Notes under the pieces: model-generated
Databases searched by the model: none
The model's input: only the letters and a program-made list of their open reading frames with translations
What the model was told of the DNA's origin: nothing
NCBI GenBank assembly: GCA_030696465.1
Contig: JAUYSE010000072.1
Coordinates: 1 to 11,981, forward strand
DNA length: 11,981 nucleotides
Source of the DNA: Legionellaceae bacterium
GTDB taxonomy: Bacteria; Pseudomonadota; Gammaproteobacteria; Legionellales; Legionellaceae
Direction of reading: 5' to 3'
Program-made: the position numbers and the translations under genes
Part shown: piece after piece, positions 5,889-11,891 of the stretch
Position numbering within the stretch: position 1 is the first letter of the stretch
Layout: the number at the start of each line of letters is the position of its first letter

Positions 5889-8354
5889 ATGTCTAATTTT
5901 ATAACAAAAATAAATGATATTAAAGTGGCATCATCAGAATATGCTGTTCATCAAATTGGAGGTTTTGAAAATATAACAGGAGGCTCTTTTTTAACTAAAA
6001 TTAGTTGTTCAATAGGTAAGAAGGATGGAAGCCATTTTTTGAGAACTAACTTACAAGAGGAGGCAAATGGACGTTGTAAAGACAGATCCAATGTAAATAC
6101 TGATGGCTTAGCCAGCTTGCTTATTATTGACTGTGATAAACACTTGGAGAGTAGTGGTCAAGAGGTGGATGGCGCACCTGATCCATTGATAGTAAGCCAG
6201 ATATTGAGGGATAAAGGGGTTGGGCATGTGTTATATGGCTCATATTCACACTATATTGGAGACAAAGGCCATCGATACAGAATTTTACTAGTTACAAATA
6301 GACCTTACAAATGCGATGAGTTAAGCCCGACTATTGATACGTTTATTTCTTTTCTCAATGAGCAACTGGATGGAGTGCTCTTGGCCAATGCAAAAGAGAA
6401 CTCTGTTTGGTCGCAGCCCTGGTATTTCCCTAGAAAGCCGATTGATACGAATATTGAAATATTATATTTAGATTACTTGGAAGGCGGGTCTATTCCGGTG
6501 ATAGAACCTGTATTTTTACCGGAGGATAAGGTTTTCTCTGTACGAAGAAAATATCAAACTTTAGGAGGAGCGCTATCAGCTATACACTTGTTTAATGAGC
6601 AATATAGAATGCAAGATCTTTTGCTTCAATATGGTTTCAAGCGTGTTTTGGTAACAAAAGATTATGAGAAATGGTTATCCCCAGATTCAAGTAGCGGTGT
6701 TGCTGGGATTATTGTTAAAAACAACCGTCTTTATTCTTTTCATAATGACCAATTGAATGATGGATTATATCATGATGCTTTTGATCTTATGCGCGTGAAA
6801 GAAGGGCTTTCTGAGCGTGATGCGATTATTAGAGCCTCTCAGCTTACAATAGCTCCAGATGGGCGTACCGTCGATGAGTACAATAAAAGATTCAGTAATA
6901 AAACTCAAGCATCTTTAACGTCAGTGACACTACCTGAGGCGCGTCCTAGTGTGCTGCCACTGCAAGCTGAGATGTTACCGTGCGCGATTAGAGACTATAT
7001 TTTTGATGTTGCTGATCGTCAGCAGAGTTTGCCTGATTTTGTTGCTGTGGCAGCAATCATTGGACTTTCAGGTTTATTGGGCCGTAAGGTTTTAATTTAC
7101 CCTAAGCAATTTGATGACTGGTCTGTAACTCCCAACCAATGGGGAGCTATCATCGGTAGGCCATCGGCGATGAAAAGCCCTAGTATGAAAGAGGCTCTTA
7201 AGCCTTTACGTCAATTTGAGAATAAGGCAAAGGAGCAATTTGAAGAGGATGTAAAAAACTATGAGGAAGAATGCCAATTAGTAGAGTTGGAAAAGCTTGA
7301 AGCAAAAAACAAAGCAAAGAAAGCACTTAAAGCTTCAAACCGTAAAGAGGCAAGAGAAGCTTTGAAGTTTATAAATAGCGATGCTCCTCCGGTACGACAA
7401 AGACTATTGGTAAATGATCCTAGTGTAGAAAAGCTTGGCGAGTTATTAAATGAAAATCCAAATGGTTTGATCCTCGTTCGTGATGAGCTGTCCGGATGGT
7501 TGTCTAAGATCTCAAAAGAGGAGTTTCAATCCGATCGTGCGTTCTATTTAGAATGTTTTGACGGTAACGGACATTACACCTATGACCGTATTGGACGAGG
7601 TACGATTGATATTCAAAATTGTACACTCAGTATCATAGGCGGTATTCAGCCCAGCAAAATAGCAATGTTAGTCCGGGATGCTTTGAGAGGAACCTCTGAT
7701 GATGGTTTAATACAGCGTTTTCAAATGGCAATATGGCCGGACGACTTTGGAAAATGGGAGTGGATTGATCGAGTGCCCAATAAGCAGGCTAAGGCTCAAT
7801 ACGATGAGGTTTTTGAAACATTACGTGGCCTACAATTTAATGCGCATGATGGGGAGCCGCTTGGCTTACGATTCTCTTCAGATGCGCAAACTATTTTTAT
7901 TGAATGGATGAAAGAAATCCAATTAACTGCTCGTGAGAGTGATGTACACCCAGCACTTGAAAGTCATATGTTAAAAATGCCACAAACTATTGCTGGTCTG
8001 GCGCTGTTGTTTGAAATAATTGATGGTGGTCGTCAAGAAGTAGGTGTTGAAGCGACATCCCGCGCATTAGATTGGGCTGAGTATTTGTTGAGTCATGCTA
8101 GGAGATTGTATAGCCTTGCTACCAACCAAAGTCTTGATGGCGCGCGATTAATTTTGTCTCGCAGAGAGAAACTACCTAGTTCATTTACTACTCGTGATGT
8201 TCAACGTAAGTGTTGGTCTGGATTAGATAACATTAAAACGATAAATGAGGCGTTAAATTGGCTTCTTGATTATGGCCATATTGTTGTAGGGACACTAGAT
8301 GTTTCTGATACAAACGGTCGCCCTAAAATTATGTATGAATGGGCTTCGAGTTGA
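5889..8354 (+). CDS. Primase-like plus DUF3987 (YfjI-type) helicase-like replication protein
   Basis: An 821-residue protein, the largest in the element and probably its replication initiator. The N-terminal part (about 1-200) has features of an archaeo-eukaryotic primase (prim-pol) fold: hydrophobic strand plus DxD (LLIIDCD, Asp81/Asp83), then YGSYSH with His121, followed by HRYRILLVTNRP. The assignment is from motifs only. The DUF3987 region spans about 365-740. It has a Walker A-like loop GRPSAMKSPS (423-432, Lys429), a Lys/Glu-rich helical insert at about 440-495, a Walker B-like LILVRDELSGWL (527-538, Asp532/Glu533) and a possible arginine finger in GLIQRFQ (Arg610). The last 60 residues look like a winged helix. 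ATG 5889 has AAGGA upstream. DUF3987 proteins such as YfjI occur in cryptic elements with AlpA, as here. It should unwind and prime DNA at an origin, perhaps the inverted repeat just downstream. Confidence 0.85.
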   Translation: MSNFITKINDIKVASSEYAVHQIGGFENITGGSFLTKISCSIGKKDGSHFLRTNLQEEANGRCKDRSNVNTDGLASLLIIDCDKHLESSGQEVDGAPDPLIVSQILRDKGVGHVLYGSYSHYIGDKGHRYRILLVTNRPYKCDELSPTIDTFISFLNEQLDGVLLANAKENSVWSQPWYFPRKPIDTNIEILYLDYLEGGSIPVIEPVFLPEDKVFSVRRKYQTLGGALSAIHLFNEQYRMQDLLLQYGFKRVLVTKDYEKWLSPDSSSGVAGIIVKNNRLYSFHNDQLNDGLYHDAFDLMRVKEGLSERDAIIRASQLTIAPDGRTVDEYNKRFSNKTQASLTSVTLPEARPSVLPLQAEMLPCAIRDYIFDVADRQQSLPDFVAVAAIIGLSGLLGRKVLIYPKQFDDWSVTPNQWGAIIGRPSAMKSPSMKEALKPLRQFENKAKEQFEEDVKNYEEECQLVELEKLEAKNKAKKALKASNRKEAREALKFINSDAPPVRQRLLVNDPSVEKLGELLNENPNGLILVRDELSGWLSKISKEEFQSDRAFYLECFDGNGHYTYDRIGRGTIDIQNCTLSIIGGIQPSKIAMLVRDALRGTSDDGLIQRFQMAIWPDDFGKWEWIDRVPNKQAKAQYDEVFETLRGLQFNAHDGEPLGLRFSSDAQTIFIEWMKEIQLTARESDVHPALESHMLKMPQTIAGLALLFEIIDGGRQEVGVEATSRALDWAEYLLSHARRLYSLATNQSLDGARLILSRREKLPSSFTTRDVQRKCWSGLDNIKTINEALNWLLDYGHIVVGTLDVSDTNGRPKIMYEWASS

Positions 8355-8375
8355 AATTGAAAATTGCTCCATATA

Positions 8376-8424
8376 CGCACTGACAAAACTGACAATCTCT
8401 ATTTTTGTCAGTTTTGTCAGTGCG
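8376..8424. repeat. 20-bp perfect inverted repeat, candidate replication origin
   Basis: Arms 8376-8395 and 8405-8424 are exact reverse complements around a 9-nt AT-rich loop. Each arm contains ACTGACA twice with a 9-bp period, so the site holds four iteron-like TGTCAGT boxes in two orientations. No T-run follows either arm, which argues against a plain intrinsic terminator. It lies 21 bp after the stop of the replication protein and 134 bp before the next gene. Origin, replication-protein binding site or strong mRNA hairpin are all possible; the origin is favoured from context. Confidence 0.7.
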
Positions 8425-8526
8425 CACTTTGAGAGTATACGAGAAAAAATAGGTGATAATTGAGTTAATTTTATATCTGAAAATTGTTGTAAATCCATTC
8501 TTAAAGAGAGAGAGGGGTATGGTAAT

Positions 8527-8562
8527 ATGAAAACAGCTTGGCTATATCAGGAGATAGCATGA
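8527..8562 (+). CDS. Possible 11-codon leader peptide
   Basis: ATG 8527 opens an 11-residue frame (MKTAWLYQEIA) whose TGA overlaps the ATG of the next gene (8559) by 4 bp. AGGGG lies at 8514-8518. The CAGGAG that forms the next gene's ribosome site is inside this frame, so ribosomes ending here could restart on the downstream gene. It is too short to be sure that it is translated. Confidence 0.3.
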   Translation: MKTAWLYQEIA

Positions 8563-9029
8563 AAAAACAAAATCTTAAATCAAGTGTGTCCATAAAATCA
8601 GAGGCTGAAAGTAAATTTATAAAAAATATGATTCACCAAAATGCTTTGGCGACAAGTGACAAGATGAGAGACGATGAATTTGATCTGGAACAAGCTAAAA
8701 ATAAAAGTGAAATAGGGTTTTCTGCGTTACATGCGGATGGTGGATTGGAAACGATGTTAGCTTCACAGATGCTTGGAATTAATAAACTTCAGCACACTTG
8801 TATGGTTATGGCAAATAATCTTACTCACAGTGAAATAAGTCAGTATTATCTGAATTCCTCCATAAAATTGGCCAATACCTTTGTACAGCAAGCGACTCTT
8901 TTAGCGAAGCTTCAGGGAGGAGGCACACAGAAAATTGTTGTCGAGCGTGTTGATATTTCCCATGGCGGTCAAGCAGTCATTGGAAGCATAAACGGGGGCA
9001 GTGTTCCCTTTGAGAAAGCTAAAATATGA
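8559..9029 (+). CDS. Conserved small element protein (GGQAV-type C-terminus), unknown function
   Basis: A 156-residue soluble protein. ATG 8559 is preferred over an in-frame ATG at 8538 because AGGAG (8549-8553) lies 5 nt upstream. The N-terminal 50 residues are charged and likely disordered. Residues 62-118 are helical (GLETMLASQMLGINKLQHTC, then SSIKLANTFVQQATLLAKL). The end is a beta-rich TQKIVVERVDISHGGQAVIG (123-142). That pattern, met-rich helices then 'QKv.VehV.v..GGQAivG', recurs in small proteins of prophages and integrative elements, usually beside a Cys-rich HGGxGG-type gene, as here. This is recalled family knowledge, not a search. Its stop overlaps the next start (ATGA at 9026-9029). 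The role is unknown; the conserved pairing suggests that the two proteins act together. Confidence 0.75.
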   Translation: MKKQNLKSSVSIKSEAESKFIKNMIHQNALATSDKMRDDEFDLEQAKNKSEIGFSALHADGGLETMLASQMLGINKLQHTCMVMANNLTHSEISQYYLNSSIKLANTFVQQATLLAKLQGGGTQKIVVERVDISHGGQAVIGSINGGSVPFEKAKI

Positions 9030-9301
9030 AAACTACCCCATGTAACGGAGAAAAATACTATCCTTTTAATAGCGCCCCTCGTTGTGGCGCCAAGACACGA
9101 CGTGGCACCTCCTGCCAATCGCCTGCTGTTAAAGAGAAGACGCGCTGTCGCCTACATGGCTGCGGCAGAGGTAGTGGGGCGCCTAAAGGTAATACTTACG
9201 CTGTAACTCATGGACGAACAACTACCACAGTCAAAGCTTTTAGAAAGGATGTGCGCCAGATACTCAAAGAAAGTCTCAAACTAGTGTTAGAGTTTGGTTA
9301 A
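9026..9301 (+). CDS. Cys-rich HGGxGG-family-like small protein
   Basis: A 91-residue basic protein with the signature of small 'HGGxGG' element proteins: RCGAKTRRGTSCQSPAV, then TRCRLHGCGRGSGAPKGNTY and VTHGRTTTT. Cys20, Cys30, Cys41 and His44 could bind zinc. The family's usual HGG is HGC here (Cys46 replaces Gly), while GSGAPKGN is intact. The C-terminal helix (KAFRKDVRQILKESLKLVLE) is amphipathic. The start overlaps the previous gene by 4 bp, so translation is coupled. No signal peptide is present. Nucleic-acid binding is plausible from the basic residues and Cys/His pattern, but the function is not known. Confidence 0.8.
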   Translation: MKTTPCNGEKYYPFNSAPRCGAKTRRGTSCQSPAVKEKTRCRLHGCGRGSGAPKGNTYAVTHGRTTTTVKAFRKDVRQILKESLKLVLEFG

Positions 9302-9316
9302 TAAGTATAAAACCTA

Positions 9317-10156
9317 TCAATTGATGACACCTGATTTTTTCTTGGGTTCACAATAAATGGCATTAAAAGGATCTTTTTTCTTGAGAGTACAATTGGAAGA
9401 TGGTTCTGTATCAATGCTAACTATTTTTACAAAATTAGGTATGGTTATGTCAACAGTGACAGTTCCTATTTTTTTATATGGCCAACCACCATCCGGAATT
9501 GCAACATCAATTTTACATCCAGATGTAACTCCGCATGTAGATAACAAATTACTATAACTTGCTTCTGTGTCATAATGGTTAGGGTTGTTTTCGTCATAGT
9601 AGCATTTAAAATAACCCGGATTATTTTTATTAGCTATATAAGTAATTCCTGGGGTTTTCATTAAAGGACATAAGCTTGGATTCTCAGACAAGCAGGTGCT
9701 TTCATAAGAATCTTCAACGATACCAACAATACTCCATTGAGAGGTTGCATTCAAAAATGGTTCTAAAAAACCATATCGAGGATTTAAACCAATTAGTCGT
9801 TCTACCCCTAAATTATCGGTATTGCTGTATATACAGTTGTCTCGAATAGATGATGTTAAGCCATTAGTTTGAGCTGACTCACTATGTTTAGCGACATGCC
9901 CGCGCTGATAAAAAAATGAAAAAGATCCTTTAAATTTATAAAGTCCTTTGACTGTATGACCATAATTATGGAGAGACGTACGATCCCATATTTCATAAGA
10001 ATTATCATGTAGATAACACGTATCAATTATATTATCCACCATACATTGTATTTCTTTAGGGCAATTTAAAATAATTTGACCATCAGGCATTGTTTCTGCA
10101 AATGAAGGCAAAGTAAATCCGATAAGATAAAGTACCAAAAAAATTATTTTTTTCAT
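9317..10156 (-). CDS. Secreted or periplasmic Cys-rich cargo protein, unknown function
   Basis: A 279-residue protein with a clear signal peptide (MKKIIFLVLYLIGFTLPSFA, cleavage after Ala20). The mature part holds 11 cysteines, including NCPKEIQC near 31-38 and pairs in ESTCLSENPSLC and STCGVTSGC, so it is probably disulfide-bonded in the periplasm or outside the cell. Otherwise it is rich in Asn, Tyr and Ser, with no catalytic motif I can recognise and no TM segment or anchor. It is the only gene of the element on the minus strand, converging with the HGGxGG-like gene at a gap of just 15 bp, and it lies in the right-end position typical of cargo. AAGG lies upstream of the ATG, and a 12-bp palindrome lies 21 nt upstream. 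An envelope or host-interaction role is possible but unsupported. Confidence 0.8.
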   Translation of the reverse strand: MKKIIFLVLYLIGFTLPSFAETMPDGQIILNCPKEIQCMVDNIIDTCYLHDNSYEIWDRTSLHNYGHTVKGLYKFKGSFSFFYQRGHVAKHSESAQTNGLTSSIRDNCIYSNTDNLGVERLIGLNPRYGFLEPFLNATSQWSIVGIVEDSYESTCLSENPSLCPLMKTPGITYIANKNNPGYFKCYYDENNPNHYDTEASYSNLLSTCGVTSGCKIDVAIPDGGWPYKKIGTVTVDITIPNFVKIVSIDTEPSSNCTLKKKDPFNAIYCEPKKKSGVIN

Positions 10157-10487
10157 AAGATCGCCTTAATTTATAAATTGTTAACAATACTCAACCCCAT
10201 AGAGAGTCACTTTTTAACAAGTCCATGTTTATTGTTATTATGAGGTTATTGGATATTGAGTTTTTGTTTATGCGCAAAAACAGGCTTTATATTCATGTAT
10301 AGGCATGCGTTTGAGTCTCAAGTATGACATATTTTTGAACTTTCGCGCAATGTTGTTTTGGTTAAATAATCCCATGTTGATATTATTGTGGGCGACTTGG
10401 TGGTATCTGTCCTTATAAGATGATTGTGATAGTAACAACAAAAATAAACAATCTAATTTTTAGATGTTAGAGTGAAATTGGATTTTT
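10157..10487. other. AT-rich intergenic region without a recognisable gene
   Basis: This stretch separates the minus-strand secreted protein from the broken plus-strand gene, so it should contain two divergent promoters. Only very short frames are present. Apart from the palindrome at 10177-10188 I see no RNA gene, repeat or convincing promoter pair. Confidence 0.5.
10177..10188. promoter_or_regulatory. 12-bp palindrome ATTGTTAACAAT, possible operator
   Basis: A perfect 12-bp palindrome 21-32 nt upstream of the minus-strand ATG at 10156, next to a TATAAA-like -10 sequence on that strand. A repressor bound here would overlap the promoter of the secreted cargo gene. It is short and AT-rich, so chance is possible. 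Confidence 0.35.
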
Positions 10488-10735
10488 ATGAAAACCTTGC
10501 TGTTTTTTATCGGATTGATATTTTTTTCAAAAAATATTTTTGCCTCCTCGAGCAATGTAATAGCGGATATTGCAGATTCTATATTTTCCTCGTATGAAAC
10601 GATTTTTTAACTAGATTTAAAATTGCAGCAGAAAAAATTGGTAAAATGCCATATCAAAATTCTAAAACATCGGATTGTTACCAACAATTAGAAGATTGTT
10701 TAAAACAAAAAAGTAATTATTTAGTGGCACTCTAG
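10488..10735 (+). pseudogene. Frameshifted gene for a small secreted protein
   Basis: ATG 10488 opens a 40-residue frame with a good signal peptide (MKTLLFFIGLIFFSKNIFA, then SSS) that stops at TAA 10608-10610, in a run of six Ts (10603-10608). If the run had one more T, reading would continue through LTRFKIAAEKIGKMPYQ and DCYQQLEDCLKQKSNYLVAL to TAG at 10733-10735, giving about 82 residues. The downstream part reads as ordinary Lys-rich protein with two Cys, so this looks like a single-base slip. Decay, phase variation and a sequencing error in the homopolymer are all possible. The repaired stop codon falls inside the right arm-type site. No family is recognised. Confidence 0.55.
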
Positions 10736-10740
10736 TGGCA
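10722..10740 (+). repeat. Right arm-type integrase site (paired TAGTGGCA)
   Basis: TAGTGGCA occurs at 10722-10729 and 10733-10740, an 11-bp period, matching the left site 2812-2830 at 18 of 19 positions and in the same orientation. It lies 119 bp inside attR and overlaps the 3' end of the frameshifted gene. Confidence 0.7.
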
Positions 10741-10741
10741 C

Positions 10742-10765
10742 GAGACTGTAAAAAACAGCAAAAAA
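10742..10765. repeat. Right copy of the 24-bp inverted repeat
   Basis: The partner of 3087-3110 (20 of 24 identical in inverted orientation), immediately after the right arm site. An AT-rich, A-tract-containing sequence like this may be bent or bind a recombination accessory factor. Confidence 0.5.
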
Positions 10766-10782
10766 TGGTAACGAATGGTAAC
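10764..10782 (+). repeat. Tandem AATGGTAAC direct repeat
   Basis: AATGGTAAC at 10764-10772 and 10774-10782, a 10-bp period (one helical turn), between the arm site and attR. This is the typical layout of excisionase binding sites, but the assignment is only positional. Confidence 0.4.
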
Positions 10783-10812
10783 AGAGTGACTCTTTCAATA
10801 TATTGATTTTAT

Positions 10813-10849
10813 TGCTACTATTCGTTGTGGTTGATGGTAGTTAGTAGCA
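10813..10849. repeat. 8-bp inverted repeat flanking attR
   Basis: TGCTACTA (10813-10820) and TAGTAGCA (10842-10849) are exact reverse complements, 21 bp apart, ending 10 bp before the tRNA-end repeat. It could be an inverted core-type or accessory site of the recombination complex, or chance. Confidence 0.35.
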
Positions 10850-10859
10850 CGATCTCGGT

Positions 10860-10904
10860 TTCGTAATCAATAGGTCGTGTGTTCGATTCACATCAACGGC
10901 ACCA
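10860..10904 (+). repeat. attR: tRNA-Thr 3' fragment with encoded CCA
   Basis: The 42-bp repeat of the tRNA-Thr 3' end (10860-10901), followed directly by CCA at 10902-10904. It differs from attL at 10878 (T for G) and 10892 (A for C). These two positions pair with each other in the T-stem, so pairing is kept. No acceptor or D-arm 5' half precedes it, so it is not a functional tRNA gene. Confidence 0.92.
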
Positions 10905-10950
10905 GTCACAGCAATGGTTTAATAGTGTTCGTGGAAATCAGCATTATTTT

Positions 10951-10970
10951 TGTGTCGAACATGTGTCGAA
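10951..10970 (+). repeat. Arm-type repeat of a probable second, stacked element
   Basis: TGTGTCGAA at 10951-10959 and 10962-10970, an 11-bp period, starting 50 bp after the tRNA-end repeat. Distance, orientation and period equal those of the TAGTGGCA pair behind the intact tRNA, but the sequence differs. This is what a different integrase's arm site would look like. The rest of 10905-11153 holds no gene; no integrase follows. Confidence 0.55.
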
Positions 10971-11153
10971 GTTTGGTTGGGTCGTTTGGTTCTAAACATA
11001 CGGCTTTAATCTGTTTTCAATAATTCTTGCATCGTTCAATATATACTTGAGGAAGAGAGTTAAGCGGGGATCCAATAAGAATATTACATACTACTATCAA
11101 GCCCGCTCTTCATTTAAGATATGAACTTATTTAATTGGTAGTGGTTATAACTG

Positions 11154-11552
11154 ATGGAAAATAAACAGAGGCATTTAGAATTTATACAAAATGTTATTAG
11201 CAGAATGGCTCAGAACTCTTTTTTGCTTAAAGGTTGGGCTATAACATTAATCGCGGCCTTGTTCGCCGTTTTTTCAAGCAATTTAAATAAAATATATATA
11301 AGCATCGCTTATTTTCCAATATTAATGTTTTGGGCGCTTGATGCATATTATCTCCCACAAGAAAGACGCTTTCGAGCACTTTACGATATTATCAGACAGC
11401 GCCAAGAGTCAGAAATAGATTTCTCCATGGATACCAGCCAGCTTAGTTGCGCGAAAAATGATTGGGGTAAGTCCTTGCTGTCAAAAACGTTATCATTATT
11501 TTATTTGATGCTCTTGGGTATCATGTTATTTATTGAGTATTTTTTATGCTAA
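11154..11552 (+). CDS. Three-TM membrane protein paired with a TIR-like protein
   Basis: A 132-residue protein with probable TM helices at about 23-41 (LLKGWAITLIAALFAVF), 47-63 (IYISIAYFPILMFWALD) and 112-131. Between TM2 and TM3 lies a charged cytoplasmic stretch (PQERRFRALYDIIRQRQESE, 68-87). The N-terminal LEFIQNVISRMAQNSFLLKGW is a pattern I recall in small membrane proteins encoded next to DUF1863/TIR-like genes in defence-type islands. That recollection is unverified. It overlaps the downstream TIR-like gene by 7 bp, indicating one operon and joint action, perhaps as membrane effector or anchor with the TIR-like protein as sensor or signal enzyme. ATG 11154 has no strong ribosome site. 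It lies outside the first element, beyond attR. Confidence 0.7.
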   Translation: MENKQRHLEFIQNVISRMAQNSFLLKGWAITLIAALFAVFSSNLNKIYISIAYFPILMFWALDAYYLPQERRFRALYDIIRQRQESEIDFSMDTSQLSCAKNDWGKSLLSKTLSLFYLMLLGIMLFIEYFLC

Positions 11553-11887
11553 AACAATTTACACAGAGAAAAGTTTTTTTTAGCTTTCATTTCCAAAGAG
11601 ATGTATGGCGTGTCTCTCAGATTAGAAATTGCAATGTTATTACCACAACTTATGCACAGAGCGATTTTGTTGATGCCGCTGCATGGGAGACCGTTATGAG
11701 ACAAGGTGATTCAAATATTAAAAAATGGATAGACACTCAGATACATGGGACATCGATAACAATAGTGCTAATAGGACAAGAAACTAGTACAAGAAAATAT
11801 GTGCTCTATGAAATAGAGAAAAGTTATAATAAGGGCAATGCGTTAATAGGAATTTATATACATAACGCGATGTTCGACTTTCACTAA
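11546..11887 (+). pseudogene. TIR-like (DUF1863/ThsB-type) protein, 3'-truncated by an insertion sequence
   Basis: 113 residues. KVFFSFHFQRDVWRVSQIRN (9-28) matches the first strand and helix of the DUF1863 TIR-like fold, SDFVDAAAWETV follows, SITIVLIGQETSTRKYVLYEI (70-90) holds the central strand and a conserved Glu89, and KGNALIGIYIHN (96-107) is the next strand. Family members normally continue well past 'GIyIHn' with 'kD...G.NPF'-like sequence. Here the frame changes to AMFDFH and stops inside an inverted repeat at the end of an adjacent insertion sequence. TIR proteins of this kind include ThsB of Thoeris, which makes a NAD-derived signal on phage infection. The start overlaps the upstream membrane-protein gene. 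It is probably inactive, unless the truncated domain is stable. Confidence 0.65.
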
Positions 11888-11891
11888 AGTC
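11876..11891. repeat. Inverted repeat near the insertion-sequence end
   Basis: GACTTT (11876-11881) and AAAGTC (11886-11891) around CACT, next to the transposase stop codon at 11892-11894. It probably lies within the terminal region of the insertion sequence. The exact boundary is likely near 11868, where TIR-like coding similarity ends, but the other end is outside the window. Confidence 0.4.

Larger units (their letters stand above)
2721..10901 (+). mobile_element. Integrative element of about 8.2 kb in tRNA-Thr
   Basis: Bounded by the tRNA-end repeats at 2721-2762 and 10860-10901. It carries a tyrosine integrase next to the left end, arm-type repeats inside both ends, an AlpA-like regulator, a primase-like/DUF3987 replication protein, a possible origin, and secreted-protein cargo at the right end. 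AlpA plus a YfjI-type DUF3987 protein plus integrase is an association known from cryptic elements such as CP4-57. No relaxase, type IV secretion, capsid, terminase or portal gene is seen. It is best described as a small replicative genomic island or possible phage satellite; how it moves between cells is not shown by the sequence. Confidence 0.88.

Noticed and set aside
8376..8424. CRISPR-like repeat or ordinary intrinsic terminator
   Set aside because: There is one inverted pair with no spacer array, and no T-run follows either arm.
8295..8498. Minus-strand 67-residue frame
   Set aside because: It runs through the end of the primase-helicase gene and the inverted repeat, has no ribosome site and no sensible domain.
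9357..9557. Plus-strand 66-residue frame inside the secreted cargo gene
   Set aside because: The opposite strand has a signal peptide, Cys pattern and full-length frame; this one is its antisense shadow.
10860..10904. A second tRNA-Thr gene at the right end
   Set aside because: Only the anticodon loop to the CCA end is present. The sequence upstream cannot form the acceptor 5' strand or D-arm, so it is the attR fragment.
11047..11116. Inverted GAAGAG...AGCGGG / CCCGCTCTTC upstream of the three-TM gene
   Set aside because: One arm has a 5-base interruption and the arms are far apart, so it is too weak to call a structure.
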